A DNA stretch of 64,000 nt from Gliomastix tumulicola (GCA_001599755.1 BCHX01000003.1:1175015-1239014); one strand, 5' to 3'; shown: positions 1 to 11,484, counted from the first letter of the stretch. The notes: generated from the sequence alone by a model not told the origin. Translations and numbers: made by a program.

Positions 1-45
<45 letters not shown>
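1..45. repeat. Poly-G homopolymer at window edge
   Basis: Forty-five consecutive G residues open the window, followed directly by ordinary mixed sequence. There is no telomere-like TTAGGG or related repeat beside it. A perfect G tract of this length is typical of no-signal base calling or an assembly end, so it is probably not genomic. Confidence 0.85.
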
Positions 46-46
<1 letters not shown>

Positions 47-922
47 GAAGACAGAGAAAGAGGGTCCGTCTTTGGTGGCTGGGTGGTTGGCTGGCCCTGC
101 GAGTTAACGGTTCTGGTCCTGGCAAACCGGCACAGGGAGCGAAACTAAGCACAGAGGGAAGGGGACTGGACCGGACTGGATCTCAGGGCTCGTCTCTGCC
201 TGTGTGTGTCGAGACTCGACCGTTCCTCTTGCCGCGTGTGAATGGGACATGGGGAGCTCCAGATATATGTTTGCCCTTCGCCCCCTGGTGTGTTTGACCA
301 TGAGGATTCTCTCTTCTCTTCGCCTCTTCCTTCCATCGAACCTGACGAACCCGTGAACACTCTCATCCTATTACTACCCTTTTCTTCTTATAACGTACAC
401 TTATTATATCTTATTCCTTCACCCCTTATCTGATATAATCGACCACTTTTGATACCCCAGCGTTTTTGGTCTTTGCAAGTTTTCTTCGGCGTAGCTGCAC
501 CACAAACTTGGCAGCTACTTCATCAACCACCACCGCCATCATCACCTGCCACTCGCCTCTTCTGTCACAGTCTCGCCCTGTCACAGATCTCGGTGACAGA
601 TTTCCAGGTCTGCTCACCCTCTGGCCTCTTCATCACTGAGGGCTTTCGGGAACAAGGAGGGGGATCGACAAAGCACGACAGAAAACTTTTGCTGGCTGCT
701 GCTGCTGCTGCTGCTGCATCTGGCCCCGGGGGGTGTTCGTTATCACACCCTGCCATTATCTGCAGCCCTTTGTTGGCCTATTAATAACGCCCCCGGATCG
801 TTTTGATCTCGGTGCCAAACCCATTGATTCTCCCTCTTTCCTCTTTCTTTCTCCTCTTTTTATATAATATCACACGGAAGAGCCGGTTCTCTCTCCCCCC
901 TTCCCCCCGACGAGCAGACACG
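46..922. other. Intergenic region upstream of the GNAT gene
   Basis: No convincing coding exon is seen. The stretch holds a short CTG run near 697-717 and pyrimidine-rich DNA just before the start codon at 923, as expected for a fungal promoter and 5' leader. Short open frames on both strands look like chance. Confidence 0.5.
861..867 (+). promoter_or_regulatory. Possible TATA element of the GNAT gene
   Basis: TATATAA lies 56 bases before the ATG at 923, inside a T/C-rich leader. The position is plausible for a TATA element, but many fungal promoters do not use one and no transcription start is visible. Confidence 0.3.
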
Positions 923-2107
923 ATGGAGCACCAGCACCAGCACCAGTACCAGTATCAGCACCACCACATCGGTGTGCGCGAGCTGGATCTCAGCGCCTGC
1001 CACCCTAATACCTTTGCCGATAAGATTAATCATGCCGTCCCGGGGCTCAAGACGAGCACAGGTGAGACTCCAGCTCATTGCTTGTTTCCAACGTTACACA
1101 ATGGCTGACCTGTGAGGAACAAAGCCTTCTTCACCTTCCTGAGGGCCAACCTCGTCCTCAGCCCGTCGGCCATGTCCTCCTGCGCCAACACGCCCCTCCT
1201 GGACCCCATCACCGCCCCGGCCTCCTACAGCTCCCTCTCGTCGTCCTCTTCCGCGTCGTCGTCGTCCTTCTCCTCGTCCGTCTCCTCCCAGGCCGCCAGC
1301 AGCAGCTCCCCGGCGTCGAACCCGGACCTCCTCGTGCCCCTGGACGACATCCCGCCCCTGTCCCTCGAGACGCTCGACACGCCCGACGAGAAGGCCCAGG
1401 GCCTCGACCTCGTCGCCGCCTCGGTCGCCGAGATGCGTCCCCGCGCCGCCGCCGCCCTGGCCACGCACCCGCTCTGCCTCGCGGGCTACTCGCTCACCCT
1501 CGCCGCGGCGCTGCGGCTGGCCAGTAGCGGCGGCGGCGGCGGCGACACCCCGGGCACGGCTCTAGCCCTCGCCTGCGGGCTGACGGCCGCCTGTCTGCTC
1601 GCCGTGCGGCACGTCACGCGCGGGTACACAGCGCTCGCCGAGGACATGAGCTGGCCGTGGCTGCGCAGCCCGGACACGGGCGAGGAGGACATTGTCATCG
1701 GCGCGCGCTACGGGTCCAACGCCGAGGTCGTCGGCGCTCTCGTCCTCCGGCTCGAGCCCAACCACTCCTCCTCCTCCTCCACCACCGCCACGGGCGGCAG
1801 GAGGCGCGGCGGCCGCAACAGCAACGCCAACCACCTGCGCGGCGGACGCGGCATCATCCGCGCCTGGACCACCAAGCCCGGCTACCGCAACCAGGGCGTC
1901 GGCCGGGATCTCCTGCAGCGCGCCGTCCGCGCGACGAGGGAGCGCTGCGGCAGGGACGCCGAGGTCGGCTTCGCGCAGCAGCACGCCAACAGCACCATGC
2001 TGCTGCCGTCCATCTTCAACGGGCGCTTCCGCAGGGACGAGGTCCGGGCTACGCGGGCTCTGGGTGACGCCATTTCGCAGTGCGAGGTCAGCAAGAAGAG
2101 GAGGTGA
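923..2107 (+). CDS. GNAT-family N-acetyltransferase with hydrophobic segments
   Basis: Two exons, 923..1061 and 1125..2107, give 373 residues. The 63-nt intron was placed because only the acceptor ending at 1124 restores the long downstream frame; the nearer AG at 1115-1116 does not. The N-terminus is His/Gln-rich, followed by a Ser-rich linker and two hydrophobic segments (around LCLAGYSLTLAAALRLA and LALACGLTAACLLAVRHV). The C-terminal half carries the acetyl-CoA binding motif A of GNAT proteins (PGYRNQGVGRDLL, with the R-N-Q-G-V-G pyrophosphate loop) and the later F-x-N-G-F-R segment. A membrane-associated acetyltransferase, reminiscent of NAT8-like enzymes, is the likely product; the substrate cannot be read from the sequence. 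A Ser/Gly/Arg-rich insertion splits the GNAT fold before motif A. Confidence 0.8.
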
Positions 2108-2455
2108 AATATGGATCACAAGAGACGGGGGGAGTTAAGTTAATGAGGGAATCGCTAGCGACTTGTGTGTGTGTATTTGTGCTTTGCTTCGGTGTTTTAT
2201 CTGGTTTTTCCTATTCCCCTCCCATGTGGCCGCCACGGCTTCCCGGGGGGGGCGGATGATTGACGTTCGCTCATGAGATACCCCTGATATTTGAATCAAT
2301 CAATCAATCAATCAATCATGCAATCTGATGCTCATTTCATTTCATGTCCTGGTGATTCGTGATGTAGAAAGATCGCCGGCTGAACAAAAACAAGGACAAA
2401 CAAGACCCGTTACTCCATTTCGCCCAAGGTGCCAAAATCAAAGAAGGGAAAACAT
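2108..2455. other. Convergent 3' intergenic region
   Basis: This 348-bp gap lies between the stops of two convergent genes. It holds T-rich 3'-UTR-like sequence and an ATCA microsatellite, with no coding signal. Confidence 0.5.
2294..2318. repeat. (ATCA)n microsatellite
   Basis: Roughly six tandem copies of the tetranucleotide ATCA lie in the shared 3' region of the GNAT and histone genes. It is a simple slippage repeat with no evident function. Confidence 0.9.
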
Positions 2456-3449
2456 CTAGTGCGCCTTTGAGCCTTTGGTGGCACCGGATGCGAAGTTTGG
2501 GTCGAATCCGTAGATCGGGGTGCCGAGTCTGCGCAGACTGTGCATGACCTGTGTGGTGAGGCATGTCAGCAAAATCATGGGGTTCTGTCTATCCAATCTG
2601 CCAGCAACATGTGACAGGTTGCATCCTCGAGCAAAGACAACAGGGCTTACGTCGTAAATGGTGACGGTCTTGCGCTTCGCATGGTCTGCGTAGGTGATGC
2701 AGTTGCGCAGAATCTAAGGGGAGGTTCAGTTAGCAATCATTCTCTCTCAGGAGCACCCAGATTCTCCAGCCCAGGATTTTTGGTGGTGGGGGAGGAAGGG
2801 GGGTTCATCGGGATGGGTGTGTGCTGAGATGCAATCGAGAATACCAACCTCCGTCAGCCGAGCCTTGAGGACCCCGCGAATCTCCTCGTAGATCCCCCCA
2901 GAGATGCGCTTCACGCCGCCACGGCGAGCTAGGCGTCTATTCTTGAGTCAGCCACGGTGTACCTCCAGCAGTGCGACCGGAAAGTGACATGATGTGCAAT
3001 ATGCAAATGAATTGACTTACCGGATGGCAGGGCGGGCTGCGTCGAAGAAAAGAGAACAAACGTCAGTAAACGGCCCCAATGAACCCAGTCAAACGCCAAA
3101 ACAGGCCGATCCCCAGCTGTCCGCCTCGATAAAAATTGAAAAGTAGCATAGCAGGGCTTTCAATCCGACTCACTGATTCCTTTAATGTTGTCCCGCAATA
3201 TTTTACTACAGAAGGAGAGAAAAAAAAAAGTCAGCGCAATGCCCAAGAATGAAGACAGTAAATACTTAGGAAATATGAGGTAGCTCACCGGTGCCTCTTG
3301 GCGCCGCCAAAGGACTTGCCCCGACCAGGCGCAGAATATCCGGCGGGCACCTTTCCCGCGATGCCTTTCTTGACATACGTGGACGAGGAGGCAGTGGGCG
3401 CATTGGCGACGCGGCCTGGTCCTCCGCGTCGAGGGTCGCTGGGTGCCAT
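2456..3449 (-). CDS. hH4v: Divergent histone H4 variant (H4v type)
   Basis: Six exons (3449..3289, 3205..3174, 3036..3021, 2936..2849, 2713..2651, 2548..2456) give 150 residues against 103 in canonical H4. Every junction has GT..AG ends and keeps frame. The core fold is clear: GGAKRHRKILRDNIKGI, then RPAIRRLARRGGVKRISGG, IYEEIRGVLK, HAKRKTVT and a final RRLGTPIYGF. The N-terminal tail is replaced by an unrelated stretch of about 45 residues rich in Ala, Pro, Gly and Ser, so lysines equivalent to K5, K8 and K12 are absent while the K16/K20 region is kept. The C-terminus extends about 14 residues beyond the usual GFGG end. The core also differs (DVMHSL where H4 has DVVYAL). Neurospora has a diverged H4 of this kind, hH4v; that equivalence is from memory, not a search. 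Confidence 0.88.
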
Positions 3450-4503
3450 TTCGCGACAACTGAGGCGATGGGTGGAGTAGTTCTGCTGGAGTCGTTAGTG
3501 GTCATGGGCACGACGGGAGATAGGCGCGTCGATGGAGGGGAGCCAGACTGAGAAGCAGGGTTCTGGGGAGGAATGCCGTGGTGTGCGTCGATGACTGATT
3601 TCCAGAATCAGCACGGATTGAGTGCACAGAGATGAGTGCTAGAGCGAGGTTGGTCTGGAGTGATCGAGAGAGCGATCTGAAGATTCACGGCTGCAACCTG
3701 CCCGTTCCCGTCCCCCATTCACGTGACTGTTTATTTGACCCAACAACCAACAGTCAGTTGGAAAGGCAGATTTTGCACTTGGCGTTCGACAAACAGTAGC
3801 TTCACGCACAAAATAAAGGCTTATTATTATGAACCGTGACACCCTGAGCGCTTGTTGAAACGCCAGTGAGGCCGACTTGTAGGCCTGACTCCAGGGTAGG
3901 ACGTTCTCACGGATTCAGATTGGCACGACGGGACACCTCAATCATTCAAGGTGGCACCCTCTACAAACACGACAGGTAGGTGTCATTGGCATGAAAATAT
4001 ATATCGTATTCAGCAAACCGTGGGCATTAATAATCTTCTCGATTCACTTTTGTTCCCCTACTCGTATAATCAGAGGTTGTCCCTCAAGCCTCTGACCCCT
4101 ATATTAGGTCGGCCTGACCTCCCTGTTCCAAGACCTCCTGTCCGAACGAGACCGACTAGCCCGCAGTCGCATCGTTCCTCCTGTCCATTCCGTCGCTAGC
4201 TGCCTTGATTCGAGCACCAGCATCGTTTCTTTAAGGTATCGTAAGTTTCCTCCAGCGCCCGAATCAGAATCCGTGGTTCCAAAATCAAATCAAAGAGAAA
4301 AACAATCAAGATGTGCCCACATAAACGCTGGACCAGTCACCCTCTGGGTATTATATGTGCAGTGAATATGAAGTCGGTCGGCAGGCACACTCGATGCGGA
4401 GATCGAGAGGCTGCCAAAGAGGGTAAGACTCGTCGCGGTCCACGATGCCCTGGGGGCGGATCAAGCCCTATCAGGGCATGTGGACGCCTTCGTGAGCTTG
4501 GTG
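3450..4503. other. Intergenic region
   Basis: This stretch of about 1.05 kb separates the H4 variant promoter from the 3' end of the GATA-factor gene. No exon with splice support or family resemblance is seen. It should hold the H4v promoter and the GATA gene 3'-UTR. Confidence 0.45.
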
Positions 4504-6294
4504 CTATGAGGTAGTCGGGACCTCCGTCGCGGCCTCTTCCTTCGGCTCTTCGACCACATCAGCGGTCTCAAGAGCTTCATCCACCTCGAGGGTAGGGCTC
4601 TGGACACGAGGTCTCTTGGCCGCTCGTTCAGAGCCATCCCCTCCTTCCAGGGCATCCCTGGCCTGCTTCAGCTCGAGTTCGAGCTCATCTAGCCTCCGCT
4701 TCAGACTGTTCTCTCTCCGATGGCTGTCTTCCAGTTGTGCGTGAAGCTCGGTCTTCGACTCCTCGCTAGCCTCCAATTGGGCCCGGAGCTGTGTTTGCTC
4801 CACGCTCGAGACCTCTTGTCCTCGTCGGGCGGCGGCTTCCTGCTGCTCAAGCTGGCTGAGCCGACCGCGGAAAAGCTCATTGATGACCTCGAGCTCGCTG
4901 ACCCGCGTCTTCAAGCTCGAGTTGTGGGCGATAAGCTGTTCGTGTGTCTGAGGTGTGTCCAGAGTGCGGTCGCCATTCATAGGGGATCCGGATCCGTCGC
5001 CTGATGTACCAAAACCAGCTACTCCTCCTCCATTATATGGGTCATCGACCATGAACGACGGCAAGCTCTGGTTGTACATGGACGGCGTACCGGTTCGCGA
5101 AATCGGCGACTCGCCATCTTCAAGAGTGCCGTTTGCCGATTTTCTCCTTGACACTTGGTTGCTCTGTGGCATGGCCTGGACAGTTTCGTTAGTAACAGGA
5201 TCACTAGCCTTATCGCGCTCTTATCGGGTCAAGGCGCGAGGAACGGATAACCGCGGCATGGACCGGACGTACCTTTTTCTTAGGGGCTAAGTCAGTGCGC
5301 ATTGTCTTGACGCGATTGCGACTCTTGATAACATCCGTCTTGAGGGAGATAGGCCGGGGGCGACCGTGGAGCTTGAGGAATAGACCGCATGCGTTGCAGA
5401 GCACTGCACCGTACTCGTCGCGTCGCCATAGCGGCGTGGTCGAGGTGCGGCAGTTTTGGCAAGTCGGCTGCGGAGATGCGTTAGAAGCCATCATTATCGA
5501 CGAAAAAAAAAGGCGATTCAACGGCTGTGAGGGTGAGGAACAGGGGACAGCCCGGGGTCGGTGGTGGTCGTGGACGGGATCGATGATTTATTATCGCGAT
5601 CTTGAAGCGGATTGATAAGGCAGGACACATAAAAAAAAAACTTTGCCCCATCCAGCGATGCAACTGATAAGGGGAAAGATAGCGGAGGCTGGGTGATTGG
5701 CACTAGCAGGCCCGATCCTGCCACTGGAGGGACCAGTCGAGATAAGGTCACGTGGCTGGGAAAGTGCGACCATGCGCATGAGTCGAATGGAGAAGGTGAT
5801 TTTTTTTCCCATCACGCCTGGCGACCTGACTCTGGCGCTGCGATAGTGGATGGAGAGATGGGCAAGAAGGGAACTACCCTCAGGATGATAGGAATAGAGA
5901 TGCGCAAGTCAGTTAGGAAAGTGCACTCACCAGACCGTTTCCTCCCCCGCCACTTGTAGCGGCAGGAGAAGCACCATTGAATGCCTGCGGCTGGGGAGCT
6001 TGAGCCTGAGCTTGCGGTGGCGTCGTCGTCTCAGCAGGTGCAGCAGCACTGTCGCATTCGCCATTAGCACTGTCGCGACCATGATAACATCCTGGAGAGG
6101 GCGAGGAATTGCCGTCTGTGAAATAAAGCATACCTCTGCTGAGAAGCATCCGTTGCGACGTTGCTGGCGGCCAGCGCGGTCATGACAGGCAACTCATCGT
6201 TGCTCGCGGGCGCAGCAGAGCCCTCTGCATCCAGATCGGACTGCAGCGTGTCGTCTATCGGCTCATCGGCCAGAACAGGCTGCATCTCCTCCAT
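4504..6294 (-). CDS. areB: AreB/ASD4-type GATA zinc-finger transcription factor
   Basis: Four exons (6294..6134, 6048..5931, 5467..5273, 5175..4504) encode 381 residues. The single GATA finger at residues 96-120 is C-x2-C-x17-C-x2-C with LWRRDEYGAVLCNACGLF, followed by LKLHGRPRPISLKTDVIKSR, a signature of the AreB/ASD4/Gzf3 subgroup. A long coiled coil (about residues 232-340, heptads such as LKTRVSELEVINELF) matches the C-terminal zipper of that family; it ends in an acidic tail. AreB-type factors repress or modulate nitrogen-catabolite genes, and Neurospora ASD-4 acts in ascus development. Intron 2 is unusually long (463 nt) and carries an in-frame ATG pair at 5494 and 5491, nine codons before its acceptor, which would allow a shorter 297-residue isoform. 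Two in-frame acceptors are possible for intron 1; the downstream one was chosen because GCTAATG fits as its branch site. Confidence 0.87.
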
Positions 6295-7698
6295 AGCAGG
6301 GCGCGTGGATGCGAATGCGCCGCGACGGGCAAAATGGGTTGCGCCTCGGGGGTCGAGGGTGGTCGAGGCGCTTTCGCGATTGAGAGCGTGGCAGCGTTAT
6401 CGACAAGCTCCCGATAAGTGAGATTGTCCAAGGAAGGAAACACGGAGACGGGATGAGCTGGGATGCCGGATTTTGGCCAAACAATGACCTCGCAATGGCG
6501 AGAAAAAGTGACAATGCACCAGGATACGGTGTGCGACGCTGCTGGTGTGGTCGATTGAGGCTGATTTGATGATGGCGAGATGGCGAGAAGATGATGGAGG
6601 ATAAATTGCAGGTGAAAAGCAGCAATAACAGTGAGAGAGTGATGAGAGCAGAGGGTCGAACGCGCTTCCTGCGCGCGTGGGAACCCGGCCGCATCCGCCG
6701 CCAATCAGAGCCTTCGGAATAGAAAGTAGCGAGTACTTCATTTTAGGTTAGCTCTGCCGCAGCAATCGGCGTTCCCGGTACCACCGCAGATATTTTTCGC
6801 CCGTCCGACCAGATACCGACCTCTCAGCGAGATACCGATATGGAAGACATGACGGGCATTGTCACATTCCCATTTCAACGTTCTCACGCAGGTGGCTCAT
6901 CGTCAGCAGGATTAATCCCTCTCCAGCCGAGCTCGACGGAGCCTTCGGCACAGGAGGTGCTTGCTGTTGGAGAGAGCGAAGATTGGAGCATGAGGTCGCA
7001 CCAGGACAAGTGCGATTTCAAGCAAGGAATCTCAAGTCTCTAAGACAGCGACATTTAGATGCCAGCTTTCTGACAAAGCATGGGGATTCTTCCGACCTTC
7101 TCGCTTTCAACAACTGGGGAGTTCTGGGCTGCTACACACGAGTGTCAAGCTTCACGCAGCAGGCTTAGTCACGGCGTCCTGGTCCACATGGGCAGTGCCA
7201 GCCCAGCCCAGCCCAGCCACAGGCTGGCTAGTGAGTAGCGACATAAAAAGTGATGCTAAAAGCATCTCTTCGTTCTCTCGTGAGAAGCTCTCTTTAGACG
7301 AGATCAAGCGAAGTAGCTGAGTGAATCAACTATAAAATAAAAGAAGACTTACGTAAAGCTTCTACCCAGGAAAAGATCATCTCTCATGGTGTGCAAGCGC
7401 GCTGCCTTATTGTGCCAGTTGCTGGGAGATGACGGCCGAACTATTATGTCTCCTGTCCTCTGTCGTCATAAAAATGCCCCAGTATATTTACCCCTCTACT
7501 AGCACCAGCTAATCAGCAACCCCACCGCTTCCGTCAGAAGGTCTTGCACGGAGAAGTTGTCGATCGAATCACTCTTCAAACTCTCAAGCGGTGAACCTAC
7601 ATCTTCAAGACATCTCTGACGACAATCTCGAACCCGTCGTCACAAATCCCCAACACACACCAAAACATTCCCGTTCCCGGAGAGACACCAGATTCACC
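6295..7698. other. Divergent promoter region between GATA factor and svf1
   Basis: This 1.4-kb gap separates divergently transcribed genes. No coding exon could be supported; the overlapping minus-strand frames around 6255-6741 lack splice or domain support and probably lie over the GATA gene's leader. A short CAGCC repeat lies at 7198-7219 and a TATAAAATA string near 7330. Confidence 0.45.
7198..7219. repeat. (CAGCC)n short tandem repeat
   Basis: About four tandem copies of the pentamer CAGCC lie in the svf1 upstream region. Confidence 0.8.
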
Positions 7699-9014
7699 AT
7701 GTTCAACTGGGCCAAGCAACAGTGCGCACGATCACCCCAGAAAGCTGTTGGTGTGTTGTAGCTCTCTCGCTGACCACGATGTAGGCTCGCCAATGTGGCC
7801 GGGACCCAGGAGCCCGAGTACGGGCCGTCTGCCATCCGATCTGTCTCCCAGGAGGCTGCGACCACGCCGTACACGGAGCTCACCCGAAATGACCTCAAGT
7901 GGCAGGAGCTGGACACGACCAACGTCGAGACGCAGACCTTCTACTTCTTCACTGAGGGCGGCAAGATCGCCTGGGCCCAGATCATCTACAACAACATAGC
8001 GTACGTGAAATCCTGACTTCTCGACTCCTCGATGCGTGCTAACTCTCCTGCCACAGCGGACTCCGCATCACGGCCCAGTTCAACGTCAAGATCTACAGCA
8101 CCGACCCTGCCAAGCCTCACCTCTGGAGCTCCACGCCGCTCAGCAACATCAGCTTCAGCGAGGACCACACCTCCTTCTACGCCGACGACTGCGCCCTCGA
8201 GCTGTCCGAGGACGGCGCCTCGTACACCATCAAGAGCCTCGTCGACCAGAAGGCCATCGTGAACCTCAAGGTCTCCCGCACGGCGCCCGGGTTCCAGGCC
8301 GGCAAGACGGGCTCGACGCTCTTCGGCACCGACCTCGAGAACCCGTGGGGCTCGATGCGCCACGCCTTCTGGCCCCGGGCCACCGTCGAGGGCACCATCA
8401 CCACGGCGGAGGGCCCCCTCGACGTCAAGGGCCGCGCCATGTACTCGTACGCGCTGCAGGGCATGAAGCCGCACCACGCCGCGTCGCGGTGGAACTTTGC
8501 CAACTTCCAGGGCCCCAACTACTCGGCCATCATGATGGAGTTCACCACGCCCGTCTCCTACGGGTCTACGGTCGTCAACGTCGGCGGCATCGTCAAGGAC
8601 GGCGAGATCGTGTCCGCGGGCGTGCTGAACAAGGCCACCCACACCGCCACGATGCAGGACTCGGAGAACGACTGGCCAGAGCCCAGCGGCGTCCGTTTCC
8701 TGTGGAACGGCAAGACCAAGGATGGCGAGACCCTCGAGGGTGTCGTGGAGGGCCCTCTCGGTAGCCGCGTTGACCGAGTGGATGTCATGGCTGAGGTGCC
8801 CGGGTTCGTCAAGAACATTGTGGCGGCTGCGGCTGGCACCAAGCCTTACATCTACCAGGTTGGTTCCCTTTTCCTCAATACAACGCAAGCAAATACGAAA
8901 GCTAATCATCGTCCCATTTAGTATGCTACCAAGGCGACGCTGAAGCTCAAGATCGGCGACAAGGAGATCACTGAAGACGGCCAGCTCTTCAGCGAGGCTA
9001 CATTTATTTCTTAG
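7699..9014 (+). CDS. svf1: Svf1-family survival factor
   Basis: Four exons (7699..7721, 7785..8000, 8057..8858, 8922..9014) give 377 residues. The protein opens MFNWAKQQLANVAGTQEPEY and continues YGPSAIRSV...TPYTELTRNDLKW, the conserved start of fungal Svf1 proteins, and the rest follows the two-lobed lipocalin-like fold of that family (for example PWGSMRHAFWPRATVEGTI and the RWNFANFQGPNYSAIMMEF segment). In yeast, Svf1 is needed for survival of oxidative and cold stress and takes part in ceramide transport between ER and Golgi. The very short first exon (23 nt) is required to start at the conserved MFNW; the later junctions restore frame exactly. No truncation or odd residue is seen. Confidence 0.93.
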
Positions 9015-10517
9015 AGGCAGGGAAGACAGCCCCTCTGTGTCACTATATTGCATACTACACTGCATATTGGGATGGGAAGTATTATATGGTTTTTCTTCCT
9101 GGACAAGCCGGTACCTTAATAATGCGTTCGGTCGGGGCTTATCGGCTCACAGTCGCTATCGTTGTTAGTTTCTGCATTTAATAGTATACATACGGACATA
9201 GGTACGCACGCCATAATATGAATGCTTGCTCTTATCTAGGTACTAAGTATTAGTAGCTTAATCTATAATAAGACGTGTCGGCCGCAAGCGTAAAGCCCCT
9301 ATCTTCCTTTCCGTGCCGTTCCTGAAACATGTGAGAAGGTCAGATCTTAGCTTCCAGGAGCGGGCTTACGTCCGGCTGTCACTTCTGTCGCATCCATCCA
9401 TCCACCCATCCATCATCCCCTTGCGCATTCGTCCGGCTAAGGTGCTTGCAACAATACCACCTGACACATACAGCGCACGGTACGGCACGGCATAACAGCA
9501 CGCTCGCATCCTCTTAAAAGCCCGGGACGTGCCTAAATCAAAGGTCATGTGGTGCCCTGTCCTGAGGGACATGTGGCACGAGTAACAGGCCCGGACCAGG
9601 CGGGAAGGCCCAGCAAAAGCAGGGGGGGAGGGGCCGCCCAGCGCCAGCCAGTATGACTGCCAGCTGTTTTTGTTTTTTGGGTGTGTGCGTGTGTGTGATA
9701 TGTGTGATGCGTTGTCTCCGTGTGAGTGGCGATTCGGGCACCCGCACCGCGCGACAGCATTCCAGAGGCCCAGACCCAAGTTCCGCATGCAAAGGCGTAT
9801 GCAGTGCTGCATTCATGCATGAGGGAGGGGTCCCCCCCTCTCCTTTCTCCCCCTACTAGCAAGTTCTCGCCTGTCGGTCCGCCCATCAGGCACACACGTT
9901 TTCGGTACCTCTGCTCCCCGTGTTCCTGCGTGCGTGGCTTGTGTTCAATATACAAAACATCGGATTTGCGCGCATACTTAGGGGTACTGTTGCTGTTGTA
10001 CCGGTGTGTGCATATATTATTGAAAAAGGGGACAGGAGCCAGCTGGCGTGTCGAAAATTGATTGAATTGATTTGACCATCTCTTATCCATTTGTTGGGGT
10101 TCTCTGCCGAGACTCTCACCTCACTCCCCTCAACGCACACACACACACACACATACATACTCTCACACCACTTCACATGCCATTTCCACGTCTCAATCTG
10201 TTGTTGGCTACCTCCCTGGCGTCTCGTTTGTAAAGGGCGTCCCTCCTCGAAATGACATATTGCAGCACACATGCCTCTCTCACCAAGAACCACCCCCCTG
10301 CTCGATTGAACGCCTCAAGCGACGCCCAACGACCAGACGGATAGAAATAATAATACACCCAACGACAACAACAGCAACAACCGTCCTATCGTTCACCCTT
10401 TATCATTTCACACAAATACCCTACTACTTGTTATAGTACGAACCAATCAGGAGGCCTACCCTGAACAAAACCAGAGAGGGAAGGACAGTCTACTACTACT
10501 ACTACTACTTTCCCACC
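9015..10517. other. Intergenic region of 1.5 kb
   Basis: It contains a CATC-rich patch near 9390-9415, a CA repeat around 10133-10152 and an ACT run (10493-10509) just before the next start codon. Long overlapping minus-strand frames lack splice signals or recognisable domains and are treated as chance. Confidence 0.45.
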
Positions 10518-11150
10518 ATGTGTTCCCCCCAGAGCACCTACGCGCCCCTGGTGCCGTCCCCCCTCAACCCGGCCATCTTCCCCTCCAGCGCGCGGAACAG
10601 CGTGCGCGTCGGCGAGGCGCTGCCGTCCCGGATGAGACCCGTGCCCGTGCCCGTGCCCGTCCAGGCCACCAAGAGGCGGCCCGGCCCGTCGGAGAAGCTG
10701 CTCCGGCGCAAGGCCGCCGAGGCCTGGAAGATGGAGGCCCTGCACCGGCAGGTGGTCGAGTATGAGAAGCAGGCCCTGGGCGCTCTCATGGCCAAGGGCA
10801 AGGGCAGCAAGGACGGCAGCGACACGGCAGCGCTATCGCCGCCGCCGCCGCCGCCGCGTCGCCATCCTCGGAGGAGGAGGGTGTCGCGGAGCACTGTTGT
10901 TCCTGCTGCTGCTGCTGGCATGGAGACGGTGACTGAGGAGCAGAGCGACGCGGAGAGGAATGGAGAGGAGGAGGAGGAGGAGGCCGAGGAAACCATCACG
11001 AGCGAGAAGGTGGTCAAGTGGCACCACTTCCTCCGGATGCCGACGCTGGGCTTCCTCGCCCCTAAGAAGCTGGCCAAGTCCCTCAGGTTCGTACGAGTGC
11101 TCGCGTCGTGGCGCGTGCGAAGGCGGCACAAGAAGGCTGATCGGGACTGA
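10518..11150 (+). CDS. Hypothetical basic protein
   Basis: A single-exon frame of 210 residues starts at the ATG following a CT/ACT-rich leader. The family is not recognised. The protein has a Pro/Val-rich segment (PVPVPVPV), a charged helical stretch (EKLLRRKAAEAWKMEALHRQVVEYEKQALGA read in two overlapping helices), a polyproline and Arg-rich patch, an acidic Glu run, and a strongly basic C-terminus ending RVRRRHKK. GC-rich third positions support coding, but part of the composition is low complexity, which also inflates frames on the opposite strand. Nuclear localisation is possible from the basic tail; no function is proposed. Confidence 0.6.
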   Translation: MCSPQSTYAPLVPSPLNPAIFPSSARNSVRVGEALPSRMRPVPVPVPVQATKRRPGPSEKLLRRKAAEAWKMEALHRQVVEYEKQALGALMAKGKGSKDGSDTAALSPPPPPPRRHPRRRRVSRSTVVPAAAAGMETVTEEQSDAERNGEEEEEEAEETITSEKVVKWHHFLRMPTLGFLAPKKLAKSLRFVRVLASWRVRRRHKKADRD

Positions 11151-11484
11151 AAAGAGGCAACAACCGAGCTGAGAGGATCCGCAACGCAAACAAGCAATCA
11201 AGCAGGCGACGAAATGTGTGGATATGATGGTGTGTGTCTGTGTGTGTCTGTGTGGTGTTGGGATTTCGTCTATATTTCGTCCGCCGTCACCCCTTCCTTC
11301 TATGATGGGAGTTGGTTCCTTTTTTGTTTTTCCTTTTGTTGTTGCCCTTTCCTTTGGTCTTCCGTGTAATACCATGCCGGGCCTTATTACCTTGGCACCG
11401 TTCGTTCAGCCAACGATACATACCGAAATACAAGCGATTCCGATTTTTGGTACAGTGTAGAACGTTGCGTGCGCGTCATCGTCA
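11151..11484. other. Convergent 3' intergenic region
   Basis: This 334-bp T/G-rich gap lies between convergent stops. It fits two 3'-UTRs and shows no coding signal. Confidence 0.5.

Noticed and set aside
1..45. Telomere or G-quadruplex at the left end
   Set aside because: No repeat unit with A or T is present; a pure homopolymer is better explained as an artefact.
6255..6741. Overlapping minus-strand frames of 114-149 codons
   Set aside because: They overlap the start of the GATA-factor gene in other frames, with no splice logic or domain; chance frames in the leader.
10538..11375. Long minus-strand frames opposite the small basic protein
   Set aside because: They mirror the GC-rich third positions and simple-sequence runs of the plus-strand gene, with long Ser, Arg and Leu runs and no start context.
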